Shown here: piece by piece, positions 21,838-34,139 of the stretch | Layout of the letters: the number at the start of each line of letters is the position of its first letter | Numbering within the stretch: the first letter of the stretch is position 1 | From: Medicago truncatula | Taxonomy: Eukaryota > Streptophyta > Magnoliopsida > Fabales > Fabaceae | Reading direction: 5' to 3' | Length of the DNA stretch: 64,000 nt | Assembly (NCBI RefSeq): GCF_003473485.1 | Contig: NC_053048.1 | Location: 43,582,755 to 43,646,754, forward strand | Translations under genes and position numbers: made by a program | Notes under the pieces: generated by a model | The model's input: only the letters and a program-made list of their open reading frames with translations | The model's database searches: none | Told to the model about the DNA's origin: nothing

Positions 21838-22095
21838 TCTTTTAGCTCTTTAAAAACTTTAAAGGATAAATTTTTATGAAAATTGTATATTCAATTTATT
21901 AAAAAGAGGAGTGTTGTGGACACTCTTTTTCTAACACTTTCTCTAACATTCACTCTCTTATTGAGTGAAATTCATGCGGGTACCACAACACACGTTGGAA
22001 ATGGATCCCACATAAAGTGGTGAGACCCACATGAGTTTCACCCAATAGGAGAGTGAGTGTTAGAAAGAGTGCTAAAAAGAGAGTGTTCTTAACAT
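21838..22095. mobile_element. MITE with 'GACACTCTTTTT' inverted repeats
   Basis: At 21918-21985 GGACACTCTTTTTCTAACAC and ACTCTCTTATTGAGTGAAA are mirrored at 22030-22090 as TTTCACCCAATAGGAGAGTG and GTGTTAGAAAGAGTGC. A related half copy (GGGACACTCTTTTAGC) sits at 21831-21846. About 175 bp, non-coding. Confidence 0.7.
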
Positions 22096-22640
22096 TTCTC
22101 CATTAAAAATTGTAATAATTGAACCCTAAAAATTGGTTAGCAACACCTACAAATAAAACCGTATGGTGTTAGATTTCACTTCACACAATTTGCATTTGAG
22201 AGAATCTTGTCCGGTTCTTCCCAACCCATGTACTTCACTTACTGGACAATGAAGTTGTGTTCCCTCCCTTGGATGTCTCCTACACACGTGTGGCTACATG
22301 CCTACATCCTCCCACATCCTAATAGCACAAACTGTATTGTAGCCTCTTTGTCCAATTCCATGACGCCACGTCAATCTTGTCTTGAGGACAAGTTTCCTTT
22401 TAGGCTCTTTGTCCAATTCCTTGGTAAAATTTGCCATTAATGTTCTATTTCCCTGATTTGGGATTCTTTTGCAATGTGAATTTACCTTATGGTTAAGGTT
22501 CTTATAATTTACAAACTTTTCCAACTTGTGTTAATGGTAATTTGATATCAATATGTGTTAAATTTTGATATCAATGTGTTAAATTATTACTATTATTTTT
22601 CGTATTTCCTTAATTAAACTAGGTTCTTTGGGATTTTCAG
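22096..22640. other. Spacer with unassigned open frame
   Basis: A 77-codon plus-strand frame (22207-22440) starts from a non-ATG codon and shows no domain. The pair TTTGTCCAATTCC occurs twice (22348, 22408), suggesting a small duplication. No confident feature. Confidence 0.3.
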
Positions 22641-23300
22641 CCTATTCACAAAGCGAGAGAGAGTCCTTTTTAGCCAAAAGGAAGAGAACCGGAAGAAGGG
22701 TAATAATCTCAGACAATTTATGTTAAAGTGTATTCATTGTGTTATATATATAATCTAATATAACAGAAATGTTACCAGCAGATATCCAAACCAGCATTCT
22801 TGTGGAGAAAAATTCATTTTCCACTAACCACTCCCTCTAAGAGTGCTGTTCGGAAGTTATCACAACAAAGATGCAAGGGCGTTTTTTCTGGAGAGGAACC
22901 TATGGTGAGGGATGGTTTGATTCATCTCCAAGGAGATGAAGACAAAGATAATGCTGAAAGGGTGGTGCTCTGGAACCAACAAGTCAGAAAGGAGAGGTTA
23001 CTTAATAAGTACAAAGATTTTGTGAACATGGCATATCAACTGTTGCATTGTACTCCAAAGTTTTCGAAAAAGGCAGAAAGTATGCATCTTATTTGATGTC
23101 TTGAACTTTTTGGTTTTATATCTTTCATTTTAAACTAAATCTATTAAATTTCTTGTGTTATTGCAGGGCTTCACATAGCCATTCACATGCATGAACAGTA
23201 CTTGATTCCAACAGCTAAAAAAGAAATAGATTCTATATCTGATCAACTTATCACCTTGATGGACCGGTTGGACTCTTTAAACCGGTGGACACTCTACTAA
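22641..23300 (+). CDS. Unrecognised small protein gene, 3' coding exons (5' end not found)
   Basis: Two exons join well: an exon ending 23079 (phase 1) and 23167-23300, stopping at TAA 23298. They give ...ERVVLWNQQVRKERLLNKYK..FVNMAYQLLHCTPKFSKKAERLHIAIHMHEQYLIPTA... ending LNRWTLY. I propose an upstream exon 22641-22699 joined through a 95-bp intron to 22795, which keeps the frame open. Intron ends are GT/AG throughout. The product is charged, probably helical and cytosolic or nuclear, with no domain I recognise. No ATG start was found, so further 5' exons are needed or the gene is broken. A donor at 23305 and an acceptor at 24426 suggest an intron in the 3' UTR. Confidence 0.5.
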
Positions 23301-24770
23301 ATAGGTAAGTTTTGATTTCATTGAGAAATTGATTTTGTAATTAATTAGACACATGCATAGCAATTATTAATCAATTCCAAATATGTTTCTTCTTTGACCT
23401 GACATTCATGTTTTTTCTTTGACGTGACATTCATGTCTCATTGATATCATCCAAGTATTAGGTTTGTTGGATTTTTCTAACTTCTTGTAACTCCGTATGG
23501 CAACCTCTTTAATTAGAAGTTCCCATCTCATTCACAGGAAAAGGACCAAGGCAGACCTTTGGTCTCTAATGCATGACATGTTATATGTAGAAACACATGC
23601 ATAATTACTTGTTTTGTTTTTTTTTAATGACATGCGAGCAATTTGAATTTCTGACAATTTCTAAACCAATGTTTTCAGTCTGGTAGATTGATTTTCTCTA
23701 TTCTAGCATCGTCTCTCCTTCTTATAACAGAGTTGTATCCTAGGTTGCCATCCTTTGTTTTGTTTTACTGTTAACCCTCCTTTTCCTAGTGGAAAATGTT
23801 TCCTAATATTTCAGAGTGCGGCTGCAAGATAACTATAGCATGTCCAAGGAATTTTCCACTCAAAAATTGAACTCTAGTTCTCGAACGATTTGTATTTTAG
23901 TATAGCTCATCGAGCAATTTGTATTTTTGTATAGGTCATTAATCACCTGAGATAAATCACTTGGTTTTATATGTGTTGGTATTTGTTAGTTTGTTTTTGA
24001 ATTATGCAAAATTTGATTGAACATTGTTCCATTCAAAAGATTTTTCCAAGAACCTAGAATTATACATATCGTTCCATTGCCTAAATCTTTTCTCTAATGG
24101 TCATGCTTTACCCCAAGACCATCAACAAATTGCCTTCTAACCGTTTTGTAATCAATCACTCATCACCATAATACTCGTCCATGCAAATTGCATATAACTG
24201 GACCACGTTTTGATACATCGTGTGGTACCTTGTACCACCTCTTCACATACAATATTTTCCACAATTTACAACCTCTGCATTATGCCTGTGGAGATTTGTT
24301 TGATATTTTTAAGTATGCATTGAGTTAAAGTTTAGAGGTCCCAGCACATTTTGAAGTCTCCATTCAAGTATTCAATTTCATTTATAAGATACTTACTGAT
24401 TATAATGTTGTGATTGATGATTGCAGTGCAGCAAACAGTTATCTACACTGAATAGGAACTGAAGTGCAAGGAACATGCTATCTTTTGCGCTCACTTGTTA
24501 AAGTGTAACTGTTTCAGAAAGATCTTACTCCTATTGCTTCATACATAAATTCTCTTTTTTTTGTAATTAGGATCTCACTCTTGTTACCGAAAGTTTTCGT
24601 GAATTTGCGCGTTACCTTAGATTTCGTGAATTCACCCACGATTTTCCCTTTTTGGACCTGAAATTTAGAGTTATGAAAACTCCAAAGTTCTGAAAACGTT
24701 TCATGATCTCTCATCCTTGAGTCTCACCCAAATTAATCTTTCTGGTAATGCAAATTTGCAATTCCCAACA
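23301..24770 (+). other. Probable 3' UTR intron and last non-coding exon
   Basis: GTAAGT follows the stop by four bases (23305) and TTGCAG ends at 24426. The 1.1 kb between has no coding frame. 24427-24770 is then a candidate non-coding exon. If correct, an intron this close behind the stop would not trigger nonsense-mediated decay. Confidence 0.4.
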
Positions 24771-24925
24771 CAACTAATAAAGTAAAAAATTAAGTCTTTA
24801 TGTAGAGTTCTAATTTCAAATTTCTATTCCAATCACATCATGTTTCCTATTTCCCTCGACCAAGAGTAAATTATACAATGTTGATTTATGACTAATAGTA
24901 GAAATTCATTATAGATTAAATAACA

Positions 24926-27900
24926 CTACAAAATTATAAGTTGACATTGTTTATTTACTTCATCTTTAAGCATCTCATAAATAACATTTTGTCCAAGCAG
25001 ACAACCATCAGAGCCACTAGTCCATCTACCAGCACCTATATAGAATTTGTGAAGAGAACTGAAAGTCATTTTGTTAAGCGAATTTGCATTCCTCAATAGT
25101 TGACTTGCTAATTCAATAACATCCGCAGAGAAAACACAACCACAAAACTCCACATATTTCAAATCATTATGAGAAAACTCTGCATATTTTCTTTTTTCCC
25201 TCTTAAATTCTACCATACGTGAATTTTTCAGATGTCGATTTCTAATCTGAAAATTGAAAAAAATCATAATATTACATATCTAAAAAATTTAAAATTCCAT
25301 AAGGCATGTAAACTGACCCTCATTTCAAAATAGGAGGTTGTTTATTACGGTTGAGGTTAAGTTTGACATGGTCAAATTGCTAGCTTATTACTTAAATAGA
25401 GTTGTTTGATATTAGTTTTTTGAGTTAATTGCAATTTTAGTCTTCCTATTTTCTCTATTTGGCAAAAATAGTTTCCTCATTTTAAAATTTGACAATTTAT
25501 GTCCTTTCATCATATTTTTAAACTAAAAATTGATGATTTGATATTTTGCAAATGATGTACATGATATGATGATGAAAAAACATCAACACTGATTAAATTG
25601 TATGAAAATTTCCTTAATATCATCATTCTAAACATGTCATATCATTATTATTTTAAAGCAAATAGTTGATGAAAGGACCAAAACTGTTAAATTTTAAAAT
25701 ATAGGGACCAATTTTGCAAATTGATGAAAATAGGGGGATTAAAATTACAATTAAGCCTATTTTTTTTCCCGTGAGATTATAGTGTTTTTTCATATGTTTT
25801 TCAACTAGCGTCTAAGCTTATAGCTTATAATTGAAGCAGTGTTTGTGATTATAATGTATAATTTTTCTCTAACTTTTACCTTCATTATTCTAATTGATAA
25901 ACTTAAATATAAATTAAAAATATATTTTTATGTTTATTTATATTTATTAGTTAATTTAACCACTAATTTTATCCGACACTTCAAATCCGTTCAACCACTA
26001 ATTTTATCCAACACTTCAAATCCAATTTGTTAGTTTATTCAATATAAGCTAACTTCTCAACTGTTTGTTCCTTTTTGCAGAGCAAAGAATAAACCATGAA
26101 ATATTAGATTTGATTTTTATCTTTTTTTAAGAATAATTGGGTTGAAATTAATTGTAAAAATTTCAACAAGTTGTAATATATTTGCACCTATGTTACACAT
26201 TAAAGACTTGAACAATTGATTTGACTCTAAAAGTGAAAATACAAATATATTTTAGGAAGCTCTTGTAATTTTTTTGTGTTAATCATAAGTTTGAAGGAAA
26301 AAGGTCATGATAATTTAGAGTTCGTACAAAATAAAAATAACAGATAAAGTTCTAGATTCCTATTTTTATAATAGACATAAAAATTTAATGATTTAGTTCC
26401 AAAAATTAATGTAAGAAACTAAAAGAAATATAACAACAAAAATTTATTAAGCATATTAAATTATCAATCAAAATCATTATAAATCATCTAAATGTGAACT
26501 ATGTGCAAAATTGTCTATTTCTTTTTTTTTAATATAAAATTAGCTCACCAACATTGATATCGAAGAGAATCAAATTTAGGATCTTGAGAGAAGTATATTC
26601 CAAAGTTTCAAACCAACACTATCAAAACAACTTAAGTGAGTTAAAAATAAGTTTTTAATGTATAATTTTTTTGATACACGTAGACAAACACATTTTGAAT
26701 AAGGAAAATAAACTTCTAGTTTCATTCAAGTTTAAATTCATAAGGTTGATTTGCACATAATTATTTAGATAAATGTTATTCATAAAAAAGCTAAATACTA
26801 ACATTAAAAAAAAATGGACAACCAAAAAAATAAAGAGTTGAATAACTCACTGTTATAGAAATTTTCTGGAGATGTTGAGAAGCCGTTATAATATCTAAAA
26901 TCCAAAAATAGTTCATATCAAGATCATACACTCCTCCTTCCACAAATAACTCTAATTGTCTAAGATTTTGAAATTGAAATAATACCTGCTTTAATTTCTC
27001 AACCTGTGTTACAACAAAATATTTAAAGTGAGTTAAAAGCAACTGGTAATCAAATTAATTAAAAGAAAAATTTAGATTATCAATATAGGCAAATAGCGTT
27101 GCTGCTATGGAGGAGGAACTATGGGAGCAGCAATTTGCATCAACAACGGTCACGAGTTTTTTTTGTTTTGTTTTGTTTCTTTAGATCATACTAAGGATAC
27201 TTATTAAGGATTTAAAAATGAAAATACTTTATGTAAAAGTTGGTTTTTAAAATTTCAATGTGTATTTATTCTTTAAACTTCTTAATAAACTTACCCTTAA
27301 TTTTGGGAAAAAACTCAGAAACAATACTTAACTGTTGTTGCAATTTAAAAGTCATACACATCGTGAGCTTAACTAAATTGGTTTGATGTTAAAAAAAAAA
27401 AAAAATTATGACTTAGACGCATTAATACAGTAAATTAGAAAAGTGGACGGACAAAACACTAGTAAATAAATAATGGAATATCACCGATGTTGAAATGCAC
27501 TGTACCATTATCTCAATTTTGGGATTAACCACTATCCGAGATTGGCAACCTGTATACAAACAATAAACATGAAATAGCAAACATGGATTTGACCTAATTT
27601 ACCTGTGAAGGGTAGATGATCATAGCTAAATTCTCAATATGTGGTAAGCTTTCAATAGGACCAAAGGGATGTGGTATTTTCTCTCTCACAGCCGCATTCC
27701 AGAAAATCTTCAATAACTTTGGAGCCGTAACATAAATTATATGTGTGTTTTGACCACTATATTCAAAGGATAAGAGATTCAGTGCATCAATAGTTATCGC
27801 ATAAGGAGAGTATTCCCCAAAACCACAATCAATTATGCTTAAATGACGCAACTTTTGACTGGTAATGTCTGTTGAACTTGTGAGGCAGCAGTTCTTAAAG

Positions 27901-28940
27901 GTGGCGTTCTCGAGTTTGAAACAATCAGAAAACAAATTATTCAAAATGTTCCCAGATAGATTTTCAGTGAGTCCATCCAACACAATTGTTGTTACGTTTT
28001 TCAATCCAAAAAACCCAATAGGTTTAGAAAATCGAGCACCTCTGTAGATAAACTTGGATAACATATGAGACTTAATGTTAATTGGGTGTACTCTAAAACG
28101 ATCATTACAAGAATACTCAAAGGATGAGAGATTTGATGCAATAATATCTATATACCTTTCAATGTTAACCCTACAGTTAACAATATTCAAACGAAGCAAT
28201 GTTGGTATGTTTATTATCAAGCTAGAAGTGAAATGACAATCATCAAGGGTGAAGTCTAAAAGATGACTGCAATTAGAAGACAGACTCTGAAGAAGTTTCT
28301 GCTTCACATCAACTAGATGGAACACAAGAGTTCTCAAGTTTTTTAATCCAGATAAGTTCATAGGTTCTAATACAAGACAGTTTTGTAGGTGCAGATACGT
28401 GAGAGAATCATTGTCAGATAAGAGAGTAAGGGAAAATTTGTATGGCAAAATAGAATGAGTAGTATCATTTGTTTCAGATGAGAAGAGAAGTTCAATACGT
28501 TTGGCACCCTTAGCAATTCCTTTGGAGATCAATCTATCAATGGCATCCCTGTGTTCATTGCCTAATGGAAATTTTACTCGGATTGAACTGATCATGTCAC
28601 CTTTATAATGGAGCACAAATTGATCCAATCTGGTGGCAAATTCAGATTGAAAGTGAAACCTTTGAAAGAGTGGAAGGCTTTTTGGTAAGTCTTGAATTGT
28701 GTTATAGTCAAACATTGTATGGAGATCAAAGTTGAGTTCCGTCTTTAATCCCCAATATTCGTGAATCCATCTTTTGGATAATGCACTTGTTTTCACCAAA
28801 TCCTTCAAAGCTAACTTGGAAAAGATATAAGATATAACACAATCAGGCAACTCACACTCACTCTGAAGCTTTTTACACCTCTTAATTGCTACTGCTACTG
28901 CATGCAATAACGAAACACAGTTACTAAAAGCAACACCCAA
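24926..28940 (-). CDS. F-box/LRR protein with FBD-like C-terminus
   Basis: Three minus-strand exons, all joined in phase 0: 28940-27603, 27003-26851 and 25246-24926, giving about 603 codons. An F-box is visible near residues 29-58 (ELPDCVISYIFSKLALKDLV then SALSKRW). Leucine-rich repeats follow (FSLTLLSDNDSLTYLHLQNC, LSGLKNLRTLVFHL and similar). The last exon (HNDLKYVEFCGCVFSADVIELASQ) resembles the FBD-like end of this family. Such proteins are substrate adaptors of SCF ubiquitin ligases; the target is unknown. The open frame has no ATG before the F-box: it opens with TTG at 28940, and an acceptor-like ATGCAG at about 28900 suggests the start lies in an upstream exon I could not find. A possible extra exon 27549-27506 would introduce a stop. 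Confidence 0.75.
25422..25760. mobile_element. Foldback MITE in the last intron of the F-box gene
   Basis: The left end GTTAATTGCAATTTTAGTC is complemented by the right end GGATTAAAATTACAATTAAG. Inner blocks (GACAATTTATGTCCTTTCATC and GATGAAAGGACC) also pair. About 335 bp, non-coding. Confidence 0.7.
25761..26790 (-). other. Intron of the F-box gene
   Basis: AT-rich intronic sequence. TTCAACCACTAATTTTATCC-like blocks repeat in tandem at about 25965-26025. No other feature. Confidence 0.4.
27043..27600 (-). other. First mapped intron of the F-box gene
   Basis: Contains a degraded SINE-like A box (CGTGAGCTTAACTAAATTGG near 27362) followed by a poly-A run, and the skipped candidate exon 27549-27506. 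Confidence 0.4.
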
Positions 28941-29964
28941 ATAACTGGTTCAGAACTATATTTGATTTTATTAAATTTTATCACGATGCTACAGCAGATA
29001 CACAGATAATTAACTATCGTTAAACAGGTAAAACAAAAAACAAAAAAACTTGAATAAACTCACGACATTCAAAGTATAACCTAGAAAAGATAATTGTGCT
29101 GCACAAACGAACACCCTACCTACCTCAGAACTTACGCTGAAATCTACACAGAAGGAAACAATAAGTACCTGCGATTCACGATGGCTTGGATGAAAATACT
29201 GCTATTCACGATTTCTTTCTTCTTATTTTTTTAAGGAGCGATTTAGGATTTTTTTTTTTTTTTTTTTTTTGAAGGAATGATTTCTTATTTAGCTTTAGAT
29301 TTATTTATAGTCGTCAAAATTATTGTGAAGTTTTTTTGTTTGTTTTGTTTTTCCCGAGATTTAATTTAAACTGGGCTCATGTGTTTGCTTTTAACCACAG
29401 AATTTGCTATTTAGACCCCCAAAACATTTGAAAATGCTGCTAGGAAACCTATCGGAAATAATCTTCCACTCTTTATCTATCGTAGATACGTTCTCACAAG
29501 TCTCATAATACCACCAGAACAAAATGTAGTTTCTCCCTTGCTAATTTACACCCGCCTTTATGTTTTAAATAAACAATTATAAGCATGGAAAAAAGCCAAA
29601 TAAACACAACAATGTTTTTAAAGTCAATTTTCACTTGTGTCTTTTTAGTTCAAAACATTACATTTTTTAGTTGAATCCAAAAAAAAAAAGTTACTTGTTT
29701 TTCTCTTTAACGAACAACATGCTAATTTAATTATAAGATCAAGTTTTTGTTTTGGACATTAATTATAAACTGAATTTTTTTTACTAGTTAATGCTATATG
29801 AAGCTTTGTCAAAAATAAAAATAATAGTAAAGAAGTTAATACTCTAAAGCGTGGAAATGAATTGAAATAAGAAAAAAACTTAGGTACACTAGGCGCTTAA
29901 CTAAATTCTTCATGATTTCTTCAAATTCATATTTTTTTATAAAGTGCGTTGTATAAAAAAAAAT
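28941..29964. other. Upstream flank of the F-box gene
   Basis: A plausible non-coding first exon ends at about 29170 on the minus strand (CGCAG followed by GTACTT). A poly-T run lies at 29250-29271. No coding sequence with ATG was found. Confidence 0.35.
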
Positions 29965-30260
29965 GGCTAAACTACACTTTTCACCTCCTATGTTTTAAAA
30001 TGTGGCTCCCTAATAAAAAAAAATGACAATTTTGGCCCCTTTCATCCCAAAATTGTTGAGAAGACGCCACGTGTCCCAAAAAAGGGGTCATAATCGCAAC
30101 TTTTTGTAAAGATAAGGGGTTAAAAGGCATATTTCTCTTATGTTAGGAGGTCAAAAGAGCATATTTCCCTAAACATAGTGGGTTACTTTTGCCTTTTTTT
30201 TTAATAGGGGGCCAAAATTGCAACATTTTAAAACATAGGGGCGAAAAGTGTAGTTTAGCC
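29965..30260. mobile_element. Foldback MITE 'GGCTAAACTACACTTTTC'
   Basis: The left end GGCTAAACTACACTTTTC (29965) is complemented by GAAAAGTGTAGTTTAGCC (30243-30260). Inner blocks TATGTTTTAAAAT / ATTTTAAAACATA and GGCCCC / GGGGCC also pair. 296 bp, non-coding. Confidence 0.85.
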
Positions 30261-30299
30261 AAAAAAAAATTAGTTAACATATTAAAATTCCAATCTCAT

Positions 30300-30620
30300 T
30301 ATAACCAATTTAATTTCCCCTTGCATACCAATGCCTCAAACTCCCGTAAGACAAAGTTAATTTTCCCTTGCGTACGAATGGCTCAAACTCATTATTTGAT
30401 TATAAGACTACCATCATTGATTCCTTGTGACATCTTATGTAATTGCGATGAAATTACAATATTAGTTGAGGATGTCATCATGCCAACATCTTATACGACT
30501 CTTTTTCCCGTGCATGTTTCTCATAACATATTAAGACAAATCGTACCCAATATTAGGGACGGATGTATATAGAGTTGTGTGAAGTCATGTGCCTCCACAA
30601 AGTTTTCATGTTTCTTTTTT
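30300..30620. repeat. Spacer with a short tandem duplication
   Basis: A unit around TTAATTTTCCCTTGCNTACNAATG followed by CTCAAACTC appears at 30309-30340 and 30357-30390. A 127-codon plus frame (30189-30572) runs across it and the MITE end, with no domain. Not a gene call. Confidence 0.4.
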
Positions 30621-31018
30621 TAGGCTTTGTTTGAGAGTTTGGAGGGGAGGGGAGGGGAGGGTTTTGGAAAAAAATGAAGGAGCAAGTGGAAGAAATAGAA
30701 GACATTGGAAGGAGAGGGTTTTGGAGGTTAATTTTTTACTCATAATAAGAAATCCCCCTCATTTGGGTGATCTCAAAAATTGTATTGGGGAGGTTTTGGG
30801 GGGTTATGGAAGGTTTATATGAATTTTTCAAATTCAATCTATATTGTTATAATATTCTTAAAATTAAAAAGTATATTAATCATAAGTATTAGTTTTTCAT
30901 TCTCTAAAAAAACTGTTCTTTCAAAAAATGTGAATTTTTTGTCCATTTTTTTTTATATATTTCCAACCCCTCAAAACCCTCCTTTCCCTTCCCCTCCAAA
31001 CTCTCAAACAAAGACTTA
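30620..31018. mobile_element. PIF/Harbinger-type MITE (393 bp)
   Basis: The element 30623-31015 begins GGCTTTGTTTGAGAGTTTGG and ends CCAAACTCTCAAACAAAGAC. It is flanked by TTA on both sides (30620-30622, 31016-31018). Three-base TTA/TAA duplication and GG(C/G)-starting ends fit Tourist-like elements. The ends are G-rich (GGGGAGGGGAGGGGAGGG), a possible G-quadruplex run. Confidence 0.75.
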
Positions 31019-31180
31019 GTGGTATAATATGTGTTTTTATACTATGGTGAAGGGGCATGCCTTCACATAGCCTACCTTTCTTAACTCATCAATCACACAA
31101 GTTTATTTATTTATTTTTGAGAGTACCAATCATTCAAGTTAAATTCTACAAGTTGCTAAAAAAAGCTTTTTCAAATGAAG

Positions 31181-31454
31181 AACAAATCATCAATTTGGTC
31201 TTTAAACTATCACTCTTTTTCAAATTTAGTCTCTAAAGTATATAAGTATAATAAGTTGTCTCTAAAGTATTTAATATTCGTCAATTTAATCTTTGTTGTT
31301 GAGACGTTAGTGACTAAATTGATGGAGTCTTATATACTATAGTGACTAAATTGACGAAATTCATATAAATTAATGACTATTGTTATTTTTACATAGCTAT
31401 ATGGACTACATTGAAAAATGAATGATGATTTATAAACTAAATTGATGGTTTGTT
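31181..31454. mobile_element. Foldback MITE
   Basis: AACAAATCATCAATTTGGTC with TTTAAACTATCA on the left is complemented by GATTTATAAACTAAATTGAT and GGTTTGTTC on the right. About 274 bp, non-coding. Confidence 0.65.
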
Positions 31455-31649
31455 CATTCAAATAAAATTAAAGTACAAACAAGTAGAGATTACAAAATAC
31501 ATAGCACGTACATTAGATGATGCTCCCACTAATCAAAATTTATGGATCTGTCACTGCCCAAGATTGGAGAATATGCTGAGGAGATGGCCACAAATAACAA
31601 TGAAGATCATAATATGTGGGAGATAGATGTGCGACTTAATATATTTTTT

Positions 31650-32761
31650 TGGCTAAAATATGTTTTTGGTCCCTGCAAATATGAGAGTTTGGGTTTTGGT
31701 CCCAGTAAATTTTTTTTTTTGAAATTCATCTCTGCAAAATTTTTTGTTTTCTAAAATAGTCTCTGGACCCACTTTTTTGCTGATTTGTCTCATTTTTGCC
31801 TATGTGGCAGATGCTGACCTTGTAAAGTTGACCACGTGACAAATACATGGAATTTAAAAAGAATTAAATAAATTAATAAATCTGAAAATGTTTTTATTTA
31901 TTTTCTACATTTTAAATTTATTAAAATAAAAAGGGAGAAGAATTGAAATTAGAGTTCATGTTACTTTCATCATCTTCTTCCTCATACGAGTCAAACGGAA
32001 ACAGAAGCTTCCTAGAAACAAATAAAACCCAACAAGCAGAGCAACAATCCCAATTCCCAACCTTAATCAACCCCTTAATATAAAAAAACTCAGAATTGAT
32101 TAGGGTCAAATCGTAAGATTTAGGAGAAGTTTAGGAGACCAAGATTTTAACTGAAGCACAACAACATTTAAACTGAAGCATCGCAAGGTTTTAATTGCTT
32201 CAATTTTCAACAACCAATTTCAAATTACTCAGTTTCCATACCTCAAATTTTCCCATTCAACACTATAAAGTTTGAACTCTTAGATTAGAATGTTGGATAA
32301 AGAATTATTGAGTTGTTGGATTTGGGTTGAAATTAGATTAGTTTATGAGTTTGGAATGTGTTGGGTTTGAAGATGCTAAGATTCTTTCGGTTGAAGATTC
32401 ATGTGAAGATGGAGATCTCTGTGTTTTTTCATTTTGTGAAGATGGAGAATTGATGGAGATTGTGGTGGTACCCGAAGAAGAAGATGAAACATATTAAATA
32501 AAAGCTTTTTTTTTTTTTTTATGAATTTTGATTTTATTTTAGTAAATGATTTATAAAATACTTAAATGTCACATGTGCGAGTTGTTACAATCAGCATTTT
32601 GCCACATATGCAGAAATGAGACAAATCAGCGAGAAAGTGGATCCAAAGACTATTTTAAAAAACAAAATTTTTTGCAGGGATGAATTTCAAAACAAAAATT
32701 TACTAGGGACCAAAACTCAAACTCGTCATATTTGCAATGACCAAAAACATATTTTAGCCTT
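31650..32761. mobile_element. 1.1-kb element with ~165-bp terminal inverted repeats
   Basis: The left arm 31651-31815 (GGCTAAAATATGTTTTTGGTC onward through CTCATTTTTGCCTATGTGGC) is mirrored by 32590-32760. The non-repeated middle (31820-32585) contains a minus-strand 62-codon frame and UTR-like sequence unrelated to the arms. It may be a captured genomic fragment. No transposase. Confidence 0.78.
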
Positions 32762-33235
32762 TTTTTTTTTATAGAAGAATTAACCTTTTTACGGGAATAT
32801 AAGATCATATATATTGCTAATAATATAAAATTATATTTAAACCTTAAATAAATTATTGATACATGCTGTACAAAAAAAATATTGACACACGCAGACGAAA
32901 AAACAAATAAAAAATTATATTGATACATACTGCCTCCATTCATTTTTTATTTTGCGTAAAATAGCTTATTAATTAGAAATTAGAAATTCACTTTAAGGTC
33001 ATGGAGACTTGCTCAAGACATTATCCTAACTAATTTTTTATTTTTTTTTAAGTTCATTGATTGAATGAGTTAGTGTTGTTCCTCTCAACTTCTGGGATTT
33101 GATACTCCACATTATCAATTAGGATGAATTAGTTTGGATTTTTTCAAAAATAAAAATAAAAGTAAATGTTGTATTTGATTTTTTTTTTAAATATGTTGTA
33201 TTTAAATTATAATTGACTCAAATACGGTGGATTCG
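32762..33235. other. Spacer, nothing recognised
   Basis: AT-rich sequence with short runs; no gene or element ends seen. Confidence 0.4.
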
Positions 33236-34004
33236 GATTCTAACAAGTCCCTCACCGGTGGACCATAATGAAAAATAACTAAGATCCATTAGATTGATCA
33301 AACTCACGTGTCTTATTATACATCAAATACACCGGATAACACATTTCATTTTCCCTCTTTAATTCTCTTTTTCTTCCATTCTCCGTGGCACCACCATTCC
33401 ATTTACTCAGGAGCAGAGTCGTATGACCTGACAAACCATTTCAAAATTATTACTACAATCCAATTATATATGGTCTAAATTTATATCATATCCCAATCAA
33501 AATTTAATTATTAAAATATATAAATTCGATGTGTTAAGTTGCAAGTGCAAGTAAGATTGGGTGTTTGATTTTCATCCATAAAAGTAAATCTATACGAACT
33601 CAACTCTCTCTTCTCTAAAATATAACTCCTTAGCTCTTACTTGATGGTGTTTGGTAATGAAATTTCCTGCAACGTTATCAACTTGATACATTAATCTCCA
33701 TTAGATTAGGGGCCCTCACAATCACGAATTAGGGTTTTTATCAAACTCTTTTGGTTGAATTAATTTTTGAGAGTATTGAAGATTTAGTCAAATTGGTTTA
33801 GTATTTGGGTAAAGAATATATGATTTTGATTTTTGAGAGGTTTTATCATGATAAAAAAGAAAGAAGGGGAGGAAGACGCAAGAGGGAGAAAGAAAGAGAG
33901 AAGGGTTGCAATATAGTATGTATGGTGTATGATATGATCCATCAATCTAATGGATCTTAATTGCTGTTTATGTGGTTTACTGGTGAGGGACTTGTTAGAA
34001 CCCT
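33236..34004. mobile_element. Element with ~65-bp inverted ends
   Basis: The left end TTCTAACAAGTCCCTCACCGG...AAGATCCATTAGATTGATC is complemented on the right by GATCCATCAATCTAATGGATC...GGTGAGGGACTTGTTAGAA. About 768 bp, with no coding region. Flanking duplication was not found. Confidence 0.7.
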
Positions 34005-34139
34005 AACTCTAAAATTCACCCACAAATACATTTATAATTCAGTAAATCTAAAAAAGAATATTATTTTAGAAAATTCGAAACAACCTAAACTGCAAGCTAA
34101 GTGGTGGGTGAAAGGTGTCTCTCATCCACCTTGTCATAT

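Noticed and set aside
22207-22440. 77-codon frame as first exon of the 22.6-23.3 kb gene
   Set aside because: Begins with TTG, contains no splice donor in a fitting phase, and has a duplicated TTTGTCCAATTCC block suggestive of repeat DNA.
30623-31015. G-rich run as a promoter G-quadruplex of a gene
   Set aside because: The run is the terminal repeat of a MITE, mirrored at the other end; no gene start is nearby.
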